Source: Microbacterium maritypicum
Lineage (GTDB): Bacteria; Actinomycetota; Actinomycetes; Actinomycetales; Microbacteriaceae
Direction of reading: 5' to 3'
Assembly (NCBI RefSeq): GCF_008868125.1
Contig: NZ_WAAQ01000001.1
Location: 1,798,001-1,862,000 of the forward strand
DNA length: 64,000 nucleotides
Position numbers and translations under genes: made by a program. This document shows, in pieces, positions 24,322-32,885 of this stretch; position 1 is the first letter of the stretch; every line of letters begins with the position of its first letter. The notes below the pieces were generated by a model. That model had not been told where the DNA came from, made no database searches, and saw nothing but the letters and a program-made list of their open reading frames with translations.

Positions 24322-26474
24322 GCGCCACCGTGACGAACTACGACGAGATCGACTTCTCCCCCATCCAGGCGCTCACCGAGGGCGAGGTCATCACCCAGTC
24401 CCCGGTGCGCGACATCCGTCTCCCCTCGGGCAAGGTGCTGGCCCTGATCACGCTCGACAACGGTCGTGACCACACCCGTCCGAACACGCTGGGCCCTGCG
24501 ACGCTCACGCAGCTGGGTGAGACGCTCGACGGTCTCAAGGCGCGAGCCGCCGCCGGCGAGATCCAGGCCGTCGGCATCACGGGAAAGCAGTACATCCTCG
24601 CCGCGGGTGCCGACCTGTCCGACATCAGCAAGGTCGGCTCGCGCGACAACGCACGCCTCATCGCGCAGCTCGGCCACAAGGTGCTCGGCAAGCTCGGCGA
24701 TCTCGGCGTGCCGTCGTTCGCCTTCGTGAACGGCCTCGCCCTGGGCGGCGGCCTGGAGATCGCACTGAACTCCAGCTACCGCACGGTCGACGCGTCTGCG
24801 GCAGCGGTCGCACTCCCCGAGGTCTTCCTCGGCATCATCCCCGGTTGGGGCGGCGCCTATCTGCTGCCGAACCTGATCGGCATCGAGAACGCCCTCGAGG
24901 TCGTCATCTCGAACCCTCTCAAGCAGAACCGGATGCTGAAGCCCCAGCAGGCGTTCGATCTCGGCATCTTCGACGCGATCTTCCCCGCCGCGAACTATCT
25001 GGAGAACTCGCTCTCCTGGGCGGACGCCGTACTCGGCGGCAAGAAGGTCGAGCGCAAGAACGAACCAGGGAAGATCGAGCGGCTCACCAAGTGGCCGATC
25101 GCGATCAAGATGGCGCGCGGCATGCTCGAATCGAAGATCGGAACGGTACCGAAGTCTCCGTACGCGGCGCTCGACCTGCTCGACAAGGCGAAGAGCGGCA
25201 CCAAGGCCGAGGGCTTCGCCCGCGAGGACGAGGCGCTCGCCGACCTCGTCAGCGGCGACCAGTTCGCTGCGTCGATGTATGCCTTCGACCTCGTTCAGAA
25301 GCGCGCGAAGCGGCCTGTCGGTGCTCCTGACAAGGAGCTCGCGAAGAAGGTCACCAAGGTGGGCATCATCGGTGCCGGGCTCATGGCCAGCCAGTTTGCG
25401 CTGCTGTTCGTACGGAAGCTCCAGGTGCCCGTGCTCATCACGGACCTCGACCAGGCACGCGTCGACAAGGGCGTCGCCTATATCCACGAGGAGATCGGCA
25501 AGCTCGAGGCCAAGGGGCGTCTGGACGCCGACTCTGCGAACAAGCTGCGCGCGCTTGTGACCGGTACCACCGACAAGAGCCTCTATGCGGACTGCGACTT
25601 CGTGATCGAGGCCGTGTTCGAAGAGGTCGGCGTCAAGCAGCAGGTGTTCGGAGAGATCGAGAAGATCATCGCCGAGGACGCGATCCTCGCGACCAACACC
25701 TCGTCGCTGTCGGTCGAAGAGATCGGTGCGAAGCTCGCCCACCCCGAGCGCCTGGTCGGGTTCCACTTCTTCAACCCGGTCGCGGTGATGCCGCTGATCG
25801 AGATCGTGAAGACGCCCGACACCGCCGATGCGGCCCTGTCGACGGCCTTCGTCGTCGCGAAGAACCTCGGAAAGAACGCGGTTCTCACCGCCGACGCCCC
25901 GGGCTTCGTCGTGAACCGGCTGCTCGCGAAGGTCATGGGCGAGGCCGCACGTGCTGTCTACGAGGGCACAGCGATCGCCGACGTCGAGAAGGCCTTCGGC
26001 CCGCTCGGCCTGCCGATGGGACCCTTCCAGCTGATCGACCTGGTCGGTTGGAAGGTCGCAGCCCACGTGCAGGACACGATGGTGCACGCCTTCCCCGAGC
26101 GGTTCTACGCGAACGAGAACTTCCACGCCCTCGCCGAGCTCGACGCGGTCGTGGAGAAGGACAAGGGCGGACGCGTCGTCGGCTGGAGCAAGCAGGCCGA
26201 GAAGGTCCTGAAGCCCGCTGTCGGGAAGACTCCGGCGACGGCTGCGACGATCCTCCAGCGTGTGCAGGACGGTCTCGCGCAGGAGATCAAGCTGATGCTC
26301 GACGAGGGCGTGGTCCCCGAGGTCGAGGACATCGACCTGTGCCTGATCCTCGGCGCCGGCTGGCCCTTCATCGACGGCGGCGCTTCGCCGTACCTCGACC
26401 GCGAGGGTGCTTCCGAGCGGGCGTTCGGCGGTTCGTTCCACACCCCGCAGATCCGCGGCATCGAGAGCCGCTGA
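24318..26474 (+). CDS. fadB: FadB-type fatty oxidation multifunctional protein
   Basis: This 718-residue protein combines enoyl-CoA hydratase and 3-hydroxyacyl-CoA dehydrogenase. The crotonase half (about 15-220) has ILAAGADLSDI, FVNGLALGGGLEIAL and LPEVFLGIIPGWGGAY. The dehydrogenase half has the NAD loop VGIIGAGLMASQF near 350, LATNTSSLSVEEI, the catalytic His in VGFHFFNPVAVMPL, and the C-terminal helical domain with GPFQLIDLVG. The frame continues open upstream, but the GTG at 24318 overlapping fadA is the right start. The pair degrades fatty acyl-CoA. Confidence 0.96.
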   Translation: MSATVTNYDEIDFSPIQALTEGEVITQSPVRDIRLPSGKVLALITLDNGRDHTRPNTLGPATLTQLGETLDGLKARAAAGEIQAVGITGKQYILAAGADLSDISKVGSRDNARLIAQLGHKVLGKLGDLGVPSFAFVNGLALGGGLEIALNSSYRTVDASAAAVALPEVFLGIIPGWGGAYLLPNLIGIENALEVVISNPLKQNRMLKPQQAFDLGIFDAIFPAANYLENSLSWADAVLGGKKVERKNEPGKIERLTKWPIAIKMARGMLESKIGTVPKSPYAALDLLDKAKSGTKAEGFAREDEALADLVSGDQFAASMYAFDLVQKRAKRPVGAPDKELAKKVTKVGIIGAGLMASQFALLFVRKLQVPVLITDLDQARVDKGVAYIHEEIGKLEAKGRLDADSANKLRALVTGTTDKSLYADCDFVIEAVFEEVGVKQQVFGEIEKIIAEDAILATNTSSLSVEEIGAKLAHPERLVGFHFFNPVAVMPLIEIVKTPDTADAALSTAFVVAKNLGKNAVLTADAPGFVVNRLLAKVMGEAARAVYEGTAIADVEKAFGPLGLPMGPFQLIDLVGWKVAAHVQDTMVHAFPERFYANENFHALAELDAVVEKDKGGRVVGWSKQAEKVLKPAVGKTPATAATILQRVQDGLAQEIKLMLDEGVVPEVEDIDLCLILGAGWPFIDGGASPYLDREGASERAFGGSFHTPQIRGIESR

Positions 26475-26482
26475 TCACCGCC

Positions 26483-26514
26483 GAAGGGGTCGCATCGAAA
26501 GATGCGGCCCCTTC
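26483..26514. terminator. Hairpin after fadB, GAAA tetraloop
   Basis: 14-bp arms (26483-26496 with 26501-26514, one G-U pair) enclose GAAA, between the convergent fadB and GMC oxidoreductase genes. Confidence 0.75.
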
Positions 26515-26534
26515 GTCGTCTCCTGCGCGGTCGT

Positions 26535-28157
26535 CTACTGCGAGGGCCGCTGATCCGTCTCGTCGGTCTTCGGCCAGTAGGACAGCGCGCGTTCGGCCAG
26601 AGCGGTGATCGTGAGAGACGGGTTGACGCCGGGGTTCGCGGGCACGGCCGAGCCGTCGACCACGTGCAGCCCCGCGTGTCCCCAGACCCGGTGATAGGGA
26701 TCGATCACTCCGTCTTCAGGCGACGCCGAGATCACCGCACCGCCGAGGAAGTGCGCGGTCAGCGGGATCCCGAAGACCTCGGGCCACGAGCCGCGGGCTT
26801 CCGCGGACACTCCGCCTTCCTGCTCGACGCGCCTCGCGATCGCCGCAGCGGCCGTGTGCGCCTGCGGGAGATGACTCGGGTTCGGTTCACCGTGTCCCTG
26901 TGCACTGGTCATCACGAGGCGGCCGAAGCGGCGTCGCAGGGACAGGGTGAGCGAGTTGTCGGCGGTCTGCATCACCAGCGCGATGATTCCCCGTTCGCTC
27001 CACCGGCGGAGGTTCCCGAGACGGAACTGCCGCACCGGCGATCGGAGCACTTGTCTGATGAGGCTGCCCAGTCGTGCGCCCAGACCACGGTCGCCCGGCA
27101 CGAGGACGGTCGCGAGCGCACCCATCAGGTTCGAGCCGGGACCGTAGCGCACGTTCTCCACATGAGTGCGGTCGTCGACGTGGAAGGAGGTGGTGATCGC
27201 GATTCCCCGCGCCAGCTCCAGAGACTCCGGAACCGCGGTCGCCACCGCGCCGTCGAGGGCCTCGGAGTTGGTTCGGGTGAGCCTCCCCAGGGCATCGGAG
27301 ACCCGTGGCAGCGCACCGGAGGCCTTCATCCGGTGCAGCAGCTGCTGAGTGCCCCAGGTGCCGCCGGCGAGCACGACCTGCTCTGCCGTCACCGTGCGAC
27401 GTCCGTGCCGGAACCAGGCACCGCTGCGCTGCGTGGTCACCGCGAATCCGCCGCCGGGGAGTTCACGCACCTCGCTCACCGTGCGCAGCGCCTCGATCGA
27501 GACACCTCGACGTTCCGCGAGGGCGAGGTAGTTCTTCATGAGGGTGTTCTTCGCGCCCACACGGCAGCCCACCATGCAGTTGCCGCAGAGCGTGCAGCCG
27601 GTGCGGTCCGGTCCTTCACCGCCGAAGAAGGGATCGGTCGTGCGCTCCCCCGGCTTCCCGAACCAGACGCCGACGGGGGCACGACGAAAAGTCGAGCCGA
27701 CGCCCAGGTCGTCGGCCGCACCGGCCATGATCCGTTCGACAGGCCCCGTGTGCGGATAGTGCTCCACCACGCCGAGCATCCGCTTCGCGGTGGCGTAATG
27801 CGGCGACAGCTCCGACTCCCACTCGGCGATGCCTCGCCACTGCGGATCCTGGAAGAACGCGGGACCCGGCTGATAGAGCGTGTTCGCGTAGTTGAGCGAG
27901 CCTCCGCCCACTCCCGCGCCCGCCAGGATCATCACGTGCGGAAGCCGATGGATGCGCTGCACACCGTAGCACCCGAGCATCGGCGCCCAGAGGTAGCGGC
28001 GAAGATTCCAGCTCGTCTTCGCGAAGTCGTCATCCTCGAAGCGACGGCCGGCCTCGTAGACGCGGACCCGGTAGCCCTTCTCCGCCAGTCGCAGCGCGGC
28101 CACGGACCCGCCGAACCCGGAGCCGACGATCACGACGTCTTCATCGAACCTCGTCAT
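26535..28157 (-). CDS. GMC-family oxidoreductase, ChoD-like, with Cys4 motif
   Basis: This 540-residue FAD enzyme has the dinucleotide fold VVIVGSGFGGSVAAL (8-22), AGAGVGGGSLNYAN at 80-92, and the C-terminal GMC region with FLGGAVI, PYHRVWGHAGLHVVDGSAVP and NPSLTITALAERA. It belongs to the cholesterol-oxidase-like branch. Cys188, Cys191, Cys194 and Cys198 form CxxCxxCxxxC, the spacing of a 4Fe-4S site. There is no signal peptide. The substrate is unknown (sterol, alcohol or another hydroxyl lipid). The ATG overlaps the stop of the lipid kinase gene by 3 bp, so it is last in a three-gene operon. Confidence 0.85.
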   Translation of the reverse strand: MTRFDEDVVIVGSGFGGSVAALRLAEKGYRVRVYEAGRRFEDDDFAKTSWNLRRYLWAPMLGCYGVQRIHRLPHVMILAGAGVGGGSLNYANTLYQPGPAFFQDPQWRGIAEWESELSPHYATAKRMLGVVEHYPHTGPVERIMAGAADDLGVGSTFRRAPVGVWFGKPGERTTDPFFGGEGPDRTGCTLCGNCMVGCRVGAKNTLMKNYLALAERRGVSIEALRTVSEVRELPGGGFAVTTQRSGAWFRHGRRTVTAEQVVLAGGTWGTQQLLHRMKASGALPRVSDALGRLTRTNSEALDGAVATAVPESLELARGIAITTSFHVDDRTHVENVRYGPGSNLMGALATVLVPGDRGLGARLGSLIRQVLRSPVRQFRLGNLRRWSERGIIALVMQTADNSLTLSLRRRFGRLVMTSAQGHGEPNPSHLPQAHTAAAAIARRVEQEGGVSAEARGSWPEVFGIPLTAHFLGGAVISASPEDGVIDPYHRVWGHAGLHVVDGSAVPANPGVNPSLTITALAERALSYWPKTDETDQRPSQ

Positions 28158-29074
28158 CGCACACCCTCCGACCGCATCGTCGCCTCCGGCACCATCATCG
28201 TCAGCGCCGCAGGGAGCACCGCGACGGTGCACACATTCTCGCCGACCCGCTCTCCATCGGCGTAGACCACCAGGCCAGGGGCCGAGACCGTCACGGTCCG
28301 CGCTCGGCGGTGAGAGACCTCCGGTCGACGCAGGTGCGATCCTCGCAGCAGCAGCGGGAAGAGACGCAGCAGCCGCAGTCGGCCCAGAGGTGCGACATGA
28401 ACGATGTCGAGCAGTCCGTCGTCGGGAACCGCCCCGGCGCAGATCGGCATCCCCCCGCCGTAGCTCGATGTGCTGCCGGCGGCGATCAGCGTACCCGGAG
28501 CCCTCCGCGCGGGTTCGCCGTCGATGGCGAGCGAGAAGTCCATCGCACGCAGACGCACGAGTTCGATCAGCAGCGCCAGATAGTAGCGCGGTGCCCCGTG
28601 CGGCCAGCGGAGCCGGTTGGTGCGGTCGCTGACCTTCGCGTCGAACCCGAACGCCGCGATCGTGAGGAACTTCCGCGTCCCGGCCGCCGTGCTGACCTCA
28701 CCGACATCGACCGGTCGCGGCACACCGGTGAGTGCCAGCTCCGCAGCGGCCGCGGCGTCACCTCGGGGCAGGCCGAGGGCACGCGCGAGGTCGTTCCCCG
28801 TTCCGGCCGGCACCAGGACGACCGGGGCGGCGGCTGCACACACCGTGTCGAGAATGCCCGACAGCGTGCCGTCTCCGCCGACGACCACGAGCGCTCGTGG
28901 ATCGTCGGCCAGGGCTGCGACCGCGAGCCGGGCCGTGTCGGCCGCGGAGCCGCCCGCATAAGCGCGCACCTCGGCCCCGCGACTCCTGAGGTGCAGGACA
29001 GCGGCTTCGGCTGCCCTTCCGCCCCGCCCCTTGCCGGAGGACGGGTTCGCGAGCACCGCGATGTGCTCGGCCAC
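28154..29074 (-). CDS. Diacylglycerol/lipid kinase, YegS-DgkB family
   Basis: This 306-residue kinase phosphorylates a lipid or lipid-like hydroxyl. The nucleotide site GGDGT is at 66-70, with PAGTGNDLARALG following at 90-102 and DDGLLDIVHVAPL in the second domain. VLANPSSGKGRGG at 7-19 is the usual opening. In Mycobacterium tuberculosis the homologous position is held by Rv2252, a diacylglycerol kinase, beside an FAD-linked oxidase (Rv2251); I recall this synteny and did not compute it. The GTG start is 1 bp after the stop of the upstream flavoenzyme gene. Confidence 0.9.
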   Translation of the reverse strand: MAEHIAVLANPSSGKGRGGRAAEAAVLHLRSRGAEVRAYAGGSAADTARLAVAALADDPRALVVVGGDGTLSGILDTVCAAAAPVVLVPAGTGNDLARALGLPRGDAAAAAELALTGVPRPVDVGEVSTAAGTRKFLTIAAFGFDAKVSDRTNRLRWPHGAPRYYLALLIELVRLRAMDFSLAIDGEPARRAPGTLIAAGSTSSYGGGMPICAGAVPDDGLLDIVHVAPLGRLRLLRLFPLLLRGSHLRRPEVSHRRARTVTVSAPGLVVYADGERVGENVCTVAVLPAALTMMVPEATMRSEGVR

Positions 29075-29075
29075 G

Positions 29076-30698
29076 TCAGCGCGACCGCTCGATCGGGATC
29101 ACGGCGCCGGGGTTGAGCACGCCGGCAGGATCGAGTTCACGCTTGATGGCGGCGAGGATCCGGATGCCGGTCTCGCCGATCTCCTCACGGAGCCAGGGCG
29201 CATGATCCCTGCCGACCGCGTGGTGGTGGCTGATGGTTCCGCCCGACGCGATGATCGCATCATTGACGCGCGACTTCACGGGCTCCCACACCCCGAGCGG
29301 ATCGGAGCGGATACCGGCGAGGACGGTGAAGTAGAGCGACGCCCCCGTCGGGTAGATGTGGGACACGTGGCACATGACGTACGACTTCGCCCCGGCATCC
29401 GCGAAGCCGTCCTTGAGAGCCGCTTCGACGGCCGATCGCAGCCTCTGCAGGTTCGACCACGTGGTCGCGGTCTCCAGTGTCTCGCAGAAGACTCCGGCGT
29501 CGAGCAGTGAATCTCTCAGGTAAGGACCGTCGAAGCGGCCCTTCAGCCAGTCCTCCGCCGCCCCCTCCCCTGCCGAGATGCCACCGGCGGCAGCCAGCTG
29601 CGCGCTGGCACGGGTTCGACGCTCGTCGATCCTGTCGCCCTCGTACACGGTCACCACGCTCGCGCCCTTCGAAAGAGCCTTGCCGATCTTGCCGACCTGC
29701 GCGAGGCTCACGGCCGTCTCCGCTTCGTCGGACAGTCGGATGACGGTGGGCCCGTCGCCCTGCTGCGCGACACGACGCAAACCCTCAGCCCCGCTGGCGA
29801 AGTCGGGGAAGGACCAGGACTCGAAGACACGCTCGCGGGGGATCGGATGCACCCGCACCCGCACCTCGGTGATGACGCCGAAGATGCCCTCCGACCCGAG
29901 GAACACCCTGATCAGGTCGGGACCCGCCGCCGAGCCGGGCGACCGTCCGAGCTCGATGTCGCCGGTCGGGGTCGCCACGCGGATTCCCGTCACCATCGAG
30001 TCGAAGCGCCCGTTGCCCGCCGAGTTCTGTCCCGACGACCGCGCTGCGGCGAAGCCGCCGATCGTCGCGTAGCGGAAGCTCTGCGGGTAGTGACCGAGCT
30101 CGAACCCGTGCACGGACAGCAATGCCTCCGCCTCGGGCCCTGTGGTGCCGGCGGCGAGCACGGCCTCGCCGCTGATCTCATCCAGCCGGACCACACCGCT
30201 GAGACGCCGCAGGTCGAGGCTCACCACCGCGTGATGCGCGCCCCGCTGCGGATCGAGTGCTCCAACGACGCTCGTGCCGCCGCCGAAGGGGATGACCGCG
30301 ATTCCACGCGCGACGGCGACGTCGAGACACGCGCGCACCTCGTCGTGGTCGGCGGGACTCACGACGGCGTCCGGCGCGTCCTGCCGGGTCTCGCGACGAC
30401 GCAGGAGATCGGGGGTCGAACGCCCTCCGGCATGGCGGATACGCGCCTCAGCGGTGTCGTCGACGTGGGCGGGGCCGACAGCGGCGGAGAGGGCCGCATG
30501 GTCGTCGTGGGACAACCGTGAAGGCGCCAGCTGCACCTCGGCAAGCGTGGCTGCCGGCTCGGGCCTGCGCACACGCCCCAGCAGCATCGGGAGCAGCGCG
30601 CGCACCGGCAGGGGCAGGTCCTTCGCCTTGGCCGGGTCACCCCAGCCGTTCCACCTCATCGACGGGTCCGCATCGACCCTGCCATTGTCTGGGTTCAT
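29076..30698 (-). CDS. FAD-linked oxidase, alkyl-DHAP-synthase-like
   Basis: This 540-residue flavoenzyme has the PCMH FAD domain with IPFGGGTSVVGAL near 135-148, GHYPQSFRYATIGGFAAARSSGQ, and FLGSEGIFGVITEV. The C-terminal domain has YFTVLAG and GGTISHHHAVGRDHAPWL near residue 490. The His triplet and the overall order match alkyldihydroxyacetonephosphate synthase (AGPS) better than lactate or glycolate oxidases. AGPS swaps the acyl group of acyl-DHAP for a fatty alcohol to make ether lipid. Whether this bacterium makes ether lipid is unknown. It begins a three-gene operon, back to back with tetR. Confidence 0.82.
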   Translation of the reverse strand: MNPDNGRVDADPSMRWNGWGDPAKAKDLPLPVRALLPMLLGRVRRPEPAATLAEVQLAPSRLSHDDHAALSAAVGPAHVDDTAEARIRHAGGRSTPDLLRRRETRQDAPDAVVSPADHDEVRACLDVAVARGIAVIPFGGGTSVVGALDPQRGAHHAVVSLDLRRLSGVVRLDEISGEAVLAAGTTGPEAEALLSVHGFELGHYPQSFRYATIGGFAAARSSGQNSAGNGRFDSMVTGIRVATPTGDIELGRSPGSAAGPDLIRVFLGSEGIFGVITEVRVRVHPIPRERVFESWSFPDFASGAEGLRRVAQQGDGPTVIRLSDEAETAVSLAQVGKIGKALSKGASVVTVYEGDRIDERRTRASAQLAAAGGISAGEGAAEDWLKGRFDGPYLRDSLLDAGVFCETLETATTWSNLQRLRSAVEAALKDGFADAGAKSYVMCHVSHIYPTGASLYFTVLAGIRSDPLGVWEPVKSRVNDAIIASGGTISHHHAVGRDHAPWLREEIGETGIRILAAIKRELDPAGVLNPGAVIPIERSR

Positions 30699-30718
30699 GC
30701 GTTACAGTGTGACACATC
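30699..30718. promoter_or_regulatory. Compact divergent promoter/operator between oxidase and TetR genes
   Basis: Only 20 bp separate the two start codons. The segment contains the near-palindrome TGTGACACA (30708-30716), a plus-strand TACAGT and a minus-strand CACACT 7 nt before the oxidase ATG. A TetR bound here would cover both promoters. Confidence 0.45.
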
Positions 30719-31297
30719 ATGGAAGAACGTCAACCTCTGTGGGACGCGACGCAGACGAGGATCCTCGATGCCGCCGACGCGCTGATCGAGCGCCGTGGCG
30801 TGCACGGGGTCACCATCGCCGAGCTCGCCCGCCGCGCCGACCTCAGCCGTCCGACGATCTACCGCAACTGGAGCGATGCCGATGACGTCGTCCGCGCCGC
30901 GCTGCTGCGCCGCGTGGATGGCATCCTGAGCACCTTCTCGGCGGACGCGCGCACGAGGGCCGCTCTCGTGGACGACGTGCTGCGCTTCACGACGCTGTTT
31001 CGGAGCGACCCTCTCTACGGGCGGCTGCTCGCCGACGAACCCGAGGCCTTCACGCGGTACACCCTGCAGCGCGTGGGCTCGAGCCAACGCATGATCCTGC
31101 GCTGGCTCGCCAGGGCCATCAGTTCCGCACAGGGTGACGGATCGGTCAGGCCCGGCGAGCCGCAGGAGATCGCGGTCATGCTGCTTCTCATCGCGCAGTC
31201 CGCGGTCCTCTCGCACGGCACGGTGGCCGACCTCATCTCCGAAGCCGGGTGGGAACGCGAACTGCGCGCCGCACTCGACGGGCTGCTGCGACCGTGA
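30719..31297 (+). CDS. TetR-family transcriptional regulator
   Basis: This 192-residue regulator has an N-terminal helix-turn-helix (about 12-58; VTIAELARRADLSRPTIYRNW) and a variable ligand-binding C-terminal half. It is divergent from the flavoenzyme operon with a 20-bp gap, and its stop overlaps the glpD GTG by 4 bp. It most probably represses its own operon and the divergent one. The likely ligand is a lipid or acyl derivative, given the neighbours; this is inference. In M. tuberculosis a TetR gene (Rv2250c) sits in the same place next to glpD1. Confidence 0.9.
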   Translation: MEERQPLWDATQTRILDAADALIERRGVHGVTIAELARRADLSRPTIYRNWSDADDVVRAALLRRVDGILSTFSADARTRAALVDDVLRFTTLFRSDPLYGRLLADEPEAFTRYTLQRVGSSQRMILRWLARAISSAQGDGSVRPGEPQEIAVMLLLIAQSAVLSHGTVADLISEAGWERELRAALDGLLRP

Positions 31298-32745
31298 ACG
31301 GGGCATCATCCGCGCTCAACGTCGCGCGACGGAGGATCGATCTCGCACTCGCGGCCGATGAGCGCGCCGACGTTCTCGTCGTGGGAGGCGGTATCACCGG
31401 TGCGGGAGTCGCGCTCGATGCCGCATCTCGCGGCCTCCGCGTGACGCTGATCGAAGCGGATGACCTCGCTTTCGGAACCAGCCGGTTCAGCTCGAAGCTG
31501 GTGCACGGCGGCCTGCGCTACCTCGCGACGGGCGACATCGCGACCGCGAGAGAGAGCGCACACGAGCGTCATCTCCTCATGACGACGATCGCCCCGCATC
31601 TGATCCGCCCGCTCGGGCAGCTCCTGCCGTTCTCACACGGCGTCACACTCCGCCAGCGCGCGGCGGGCGCGGTCGGGATGGCGCTGGGTGATCTGCTGCG
31701 GATGCGCGCGCACACGCCCCGCAGCGTGCTGCCCGGCCCGGTGCTCGTGTCGGCGCGCACCGCTGCTCGGCTGGCGCCCGCCCTCGATCCGCACGGTCTG
31801 CGCGGGGGCGTGCTGTCCTACGACGGCCAGCTCGTCGACGATGCGCGACTCGTGGCGACAGTGGCGCGGACCGCAGCGGGCCTGGGCGCCCGCATACTCA
31901 CCCGGGTCCGTGCCGTGGCGCTGCGCGCGGACGGTGCCACCGTCGAGGAGACGACGACGGGTGAGCGATTCGACATCAGCGCACGTGCCGTCATCAACGC
32001 GACCGGGGTGTGGGCGGGCACGCTCGACCAGGCGATCGGTGTGCGACCGAGCCGAGGCACCCATATAGTGCTCGATGCCGCCGACCTCGGAACTCCTTCG
32101 ACGGCCCTCACGATCCCCCACGAGGGCTCGATCAGCCGCTATGTGTTCGCGCTGCCGCAGGCATACGGTCGCGTGATCGTGGGGCTCACCGACGAGGACT
32201 CTCCCGGTGCCGTGCCACGCGTGGCGCAGCCGACGGAGCCGGAGATCGACTTCCTCCTGCGGAGCCTCAACCGGGTGATCGCCGCACCGATCGGTCGCGA
32301 TCAGGTGCGAGGGGCCTTCGCGGGCTTGCGGCCGCTGGTCGACAGCGGTACGGACTCGAGCGCCGACGTCTCGCGCAGGCACCTGGTGGCGATGTCAGAG
32401 GCCGGGTTCGTCACTGTTCTCGGGGGAAAGCTGACGACGTATCGGCGGATGGCCGAGGATGCGGTCGATCTCGCAGCTCGGACACGGGGCCTGCAGGCGA
32501 CATCGAGTCGGACGGCATCGTTGCGACTCGTCGATCGCGTGATCCCCTCCTCACCGGAGGTGCTGGACGAGACGACGGGGTTGACCGCAGCCGAGGTCGA
32601 GTACACCGTCCGTGTCGAGGGGGCGATGACCGTCGACGACGTGCTCGACCGCCGCACACGCGTCGGTCTCGTCGACGCGGATCGCGAACGCTGCCGAGGG
32701 GCGGTGGAGACGATCGTCGCTCGCACCGTCGCCGACCTCGTCTGA
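31294..32745 (+). CDS. glpD: Aerobic glycerol-3-phosphate dehydrogenase
   Basis: This 483-residue FAD enzyme oxidises glycerol-3-phosphate to DHAP and feeds electrons to quinone. The FAD fold is VLVVGGGITGAGVAL at 27-41, followed by FGTSRFSSKLVHGGLRYL, the GlpD signature. SRGTHIVLD and VTVLGGKLTTYRRMAEDA mark the end of the main domain, and a shortened DAO_C region ends the protein. It is shorter than the usual 500-570 residues, mainly at the C-terminus. The GTG at 31294 overlaps the tetR stop (GTGA). DHAP made here could feed the divergent AGPS-like enzyme. Confidence 0.94.
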   Translation: MNGASSALNVARRRIDLALAADERADVLVVGGGITGAGVALDAASRGLRVTLIEADDLAFGTSRFSSKLVHGGLRYLATGDIATARESAHERHLLMTTIAPHLIRPLGQLLPFSHGVTLRQRAAGAVGMALGDLLRMRAHTPRSVLPGPVLVSARTAARLAPALDPHGLRGGVLSYDGQLVDDARLVATVARTAAGLGARILTRVRAVALRADGATVEETTTGERFDISARAVINATGVWAGTLDQAIGVRPSRGTHIVLDAADLGTPSTALTIPHEGSISRYVFALPQAYGRVIVGLTDEDSPGAVPRVAQPTEPEIDFLLRSLNRVIAAPIGRDQVRGAFAGLRPLVDSGTDSSADVSRRHLVAMSEAGFVTVLGGKLTTYRRMAEDAVDLAARTRGLQATSSRTASLRLVDRVIPSSPEVLDETTGLTAAEVEYTVRVEGAMTVDDVLDRRTRVGLVDADRERCRGAVETIVARTVADLV

Positions 32746-32885
32746 GCCCGTCCCAGGGCGGATCGGGACCGGGGCGTATCCACCGAGAAGCATCGCGGAG
32801 AACGCGCGGGGAACAGCGCATGAACTCCCCCGAACCGGGCGTCTCCCCGGTACTCCCGTGCGCCGCGACCCTGCACAGTGGTGTC

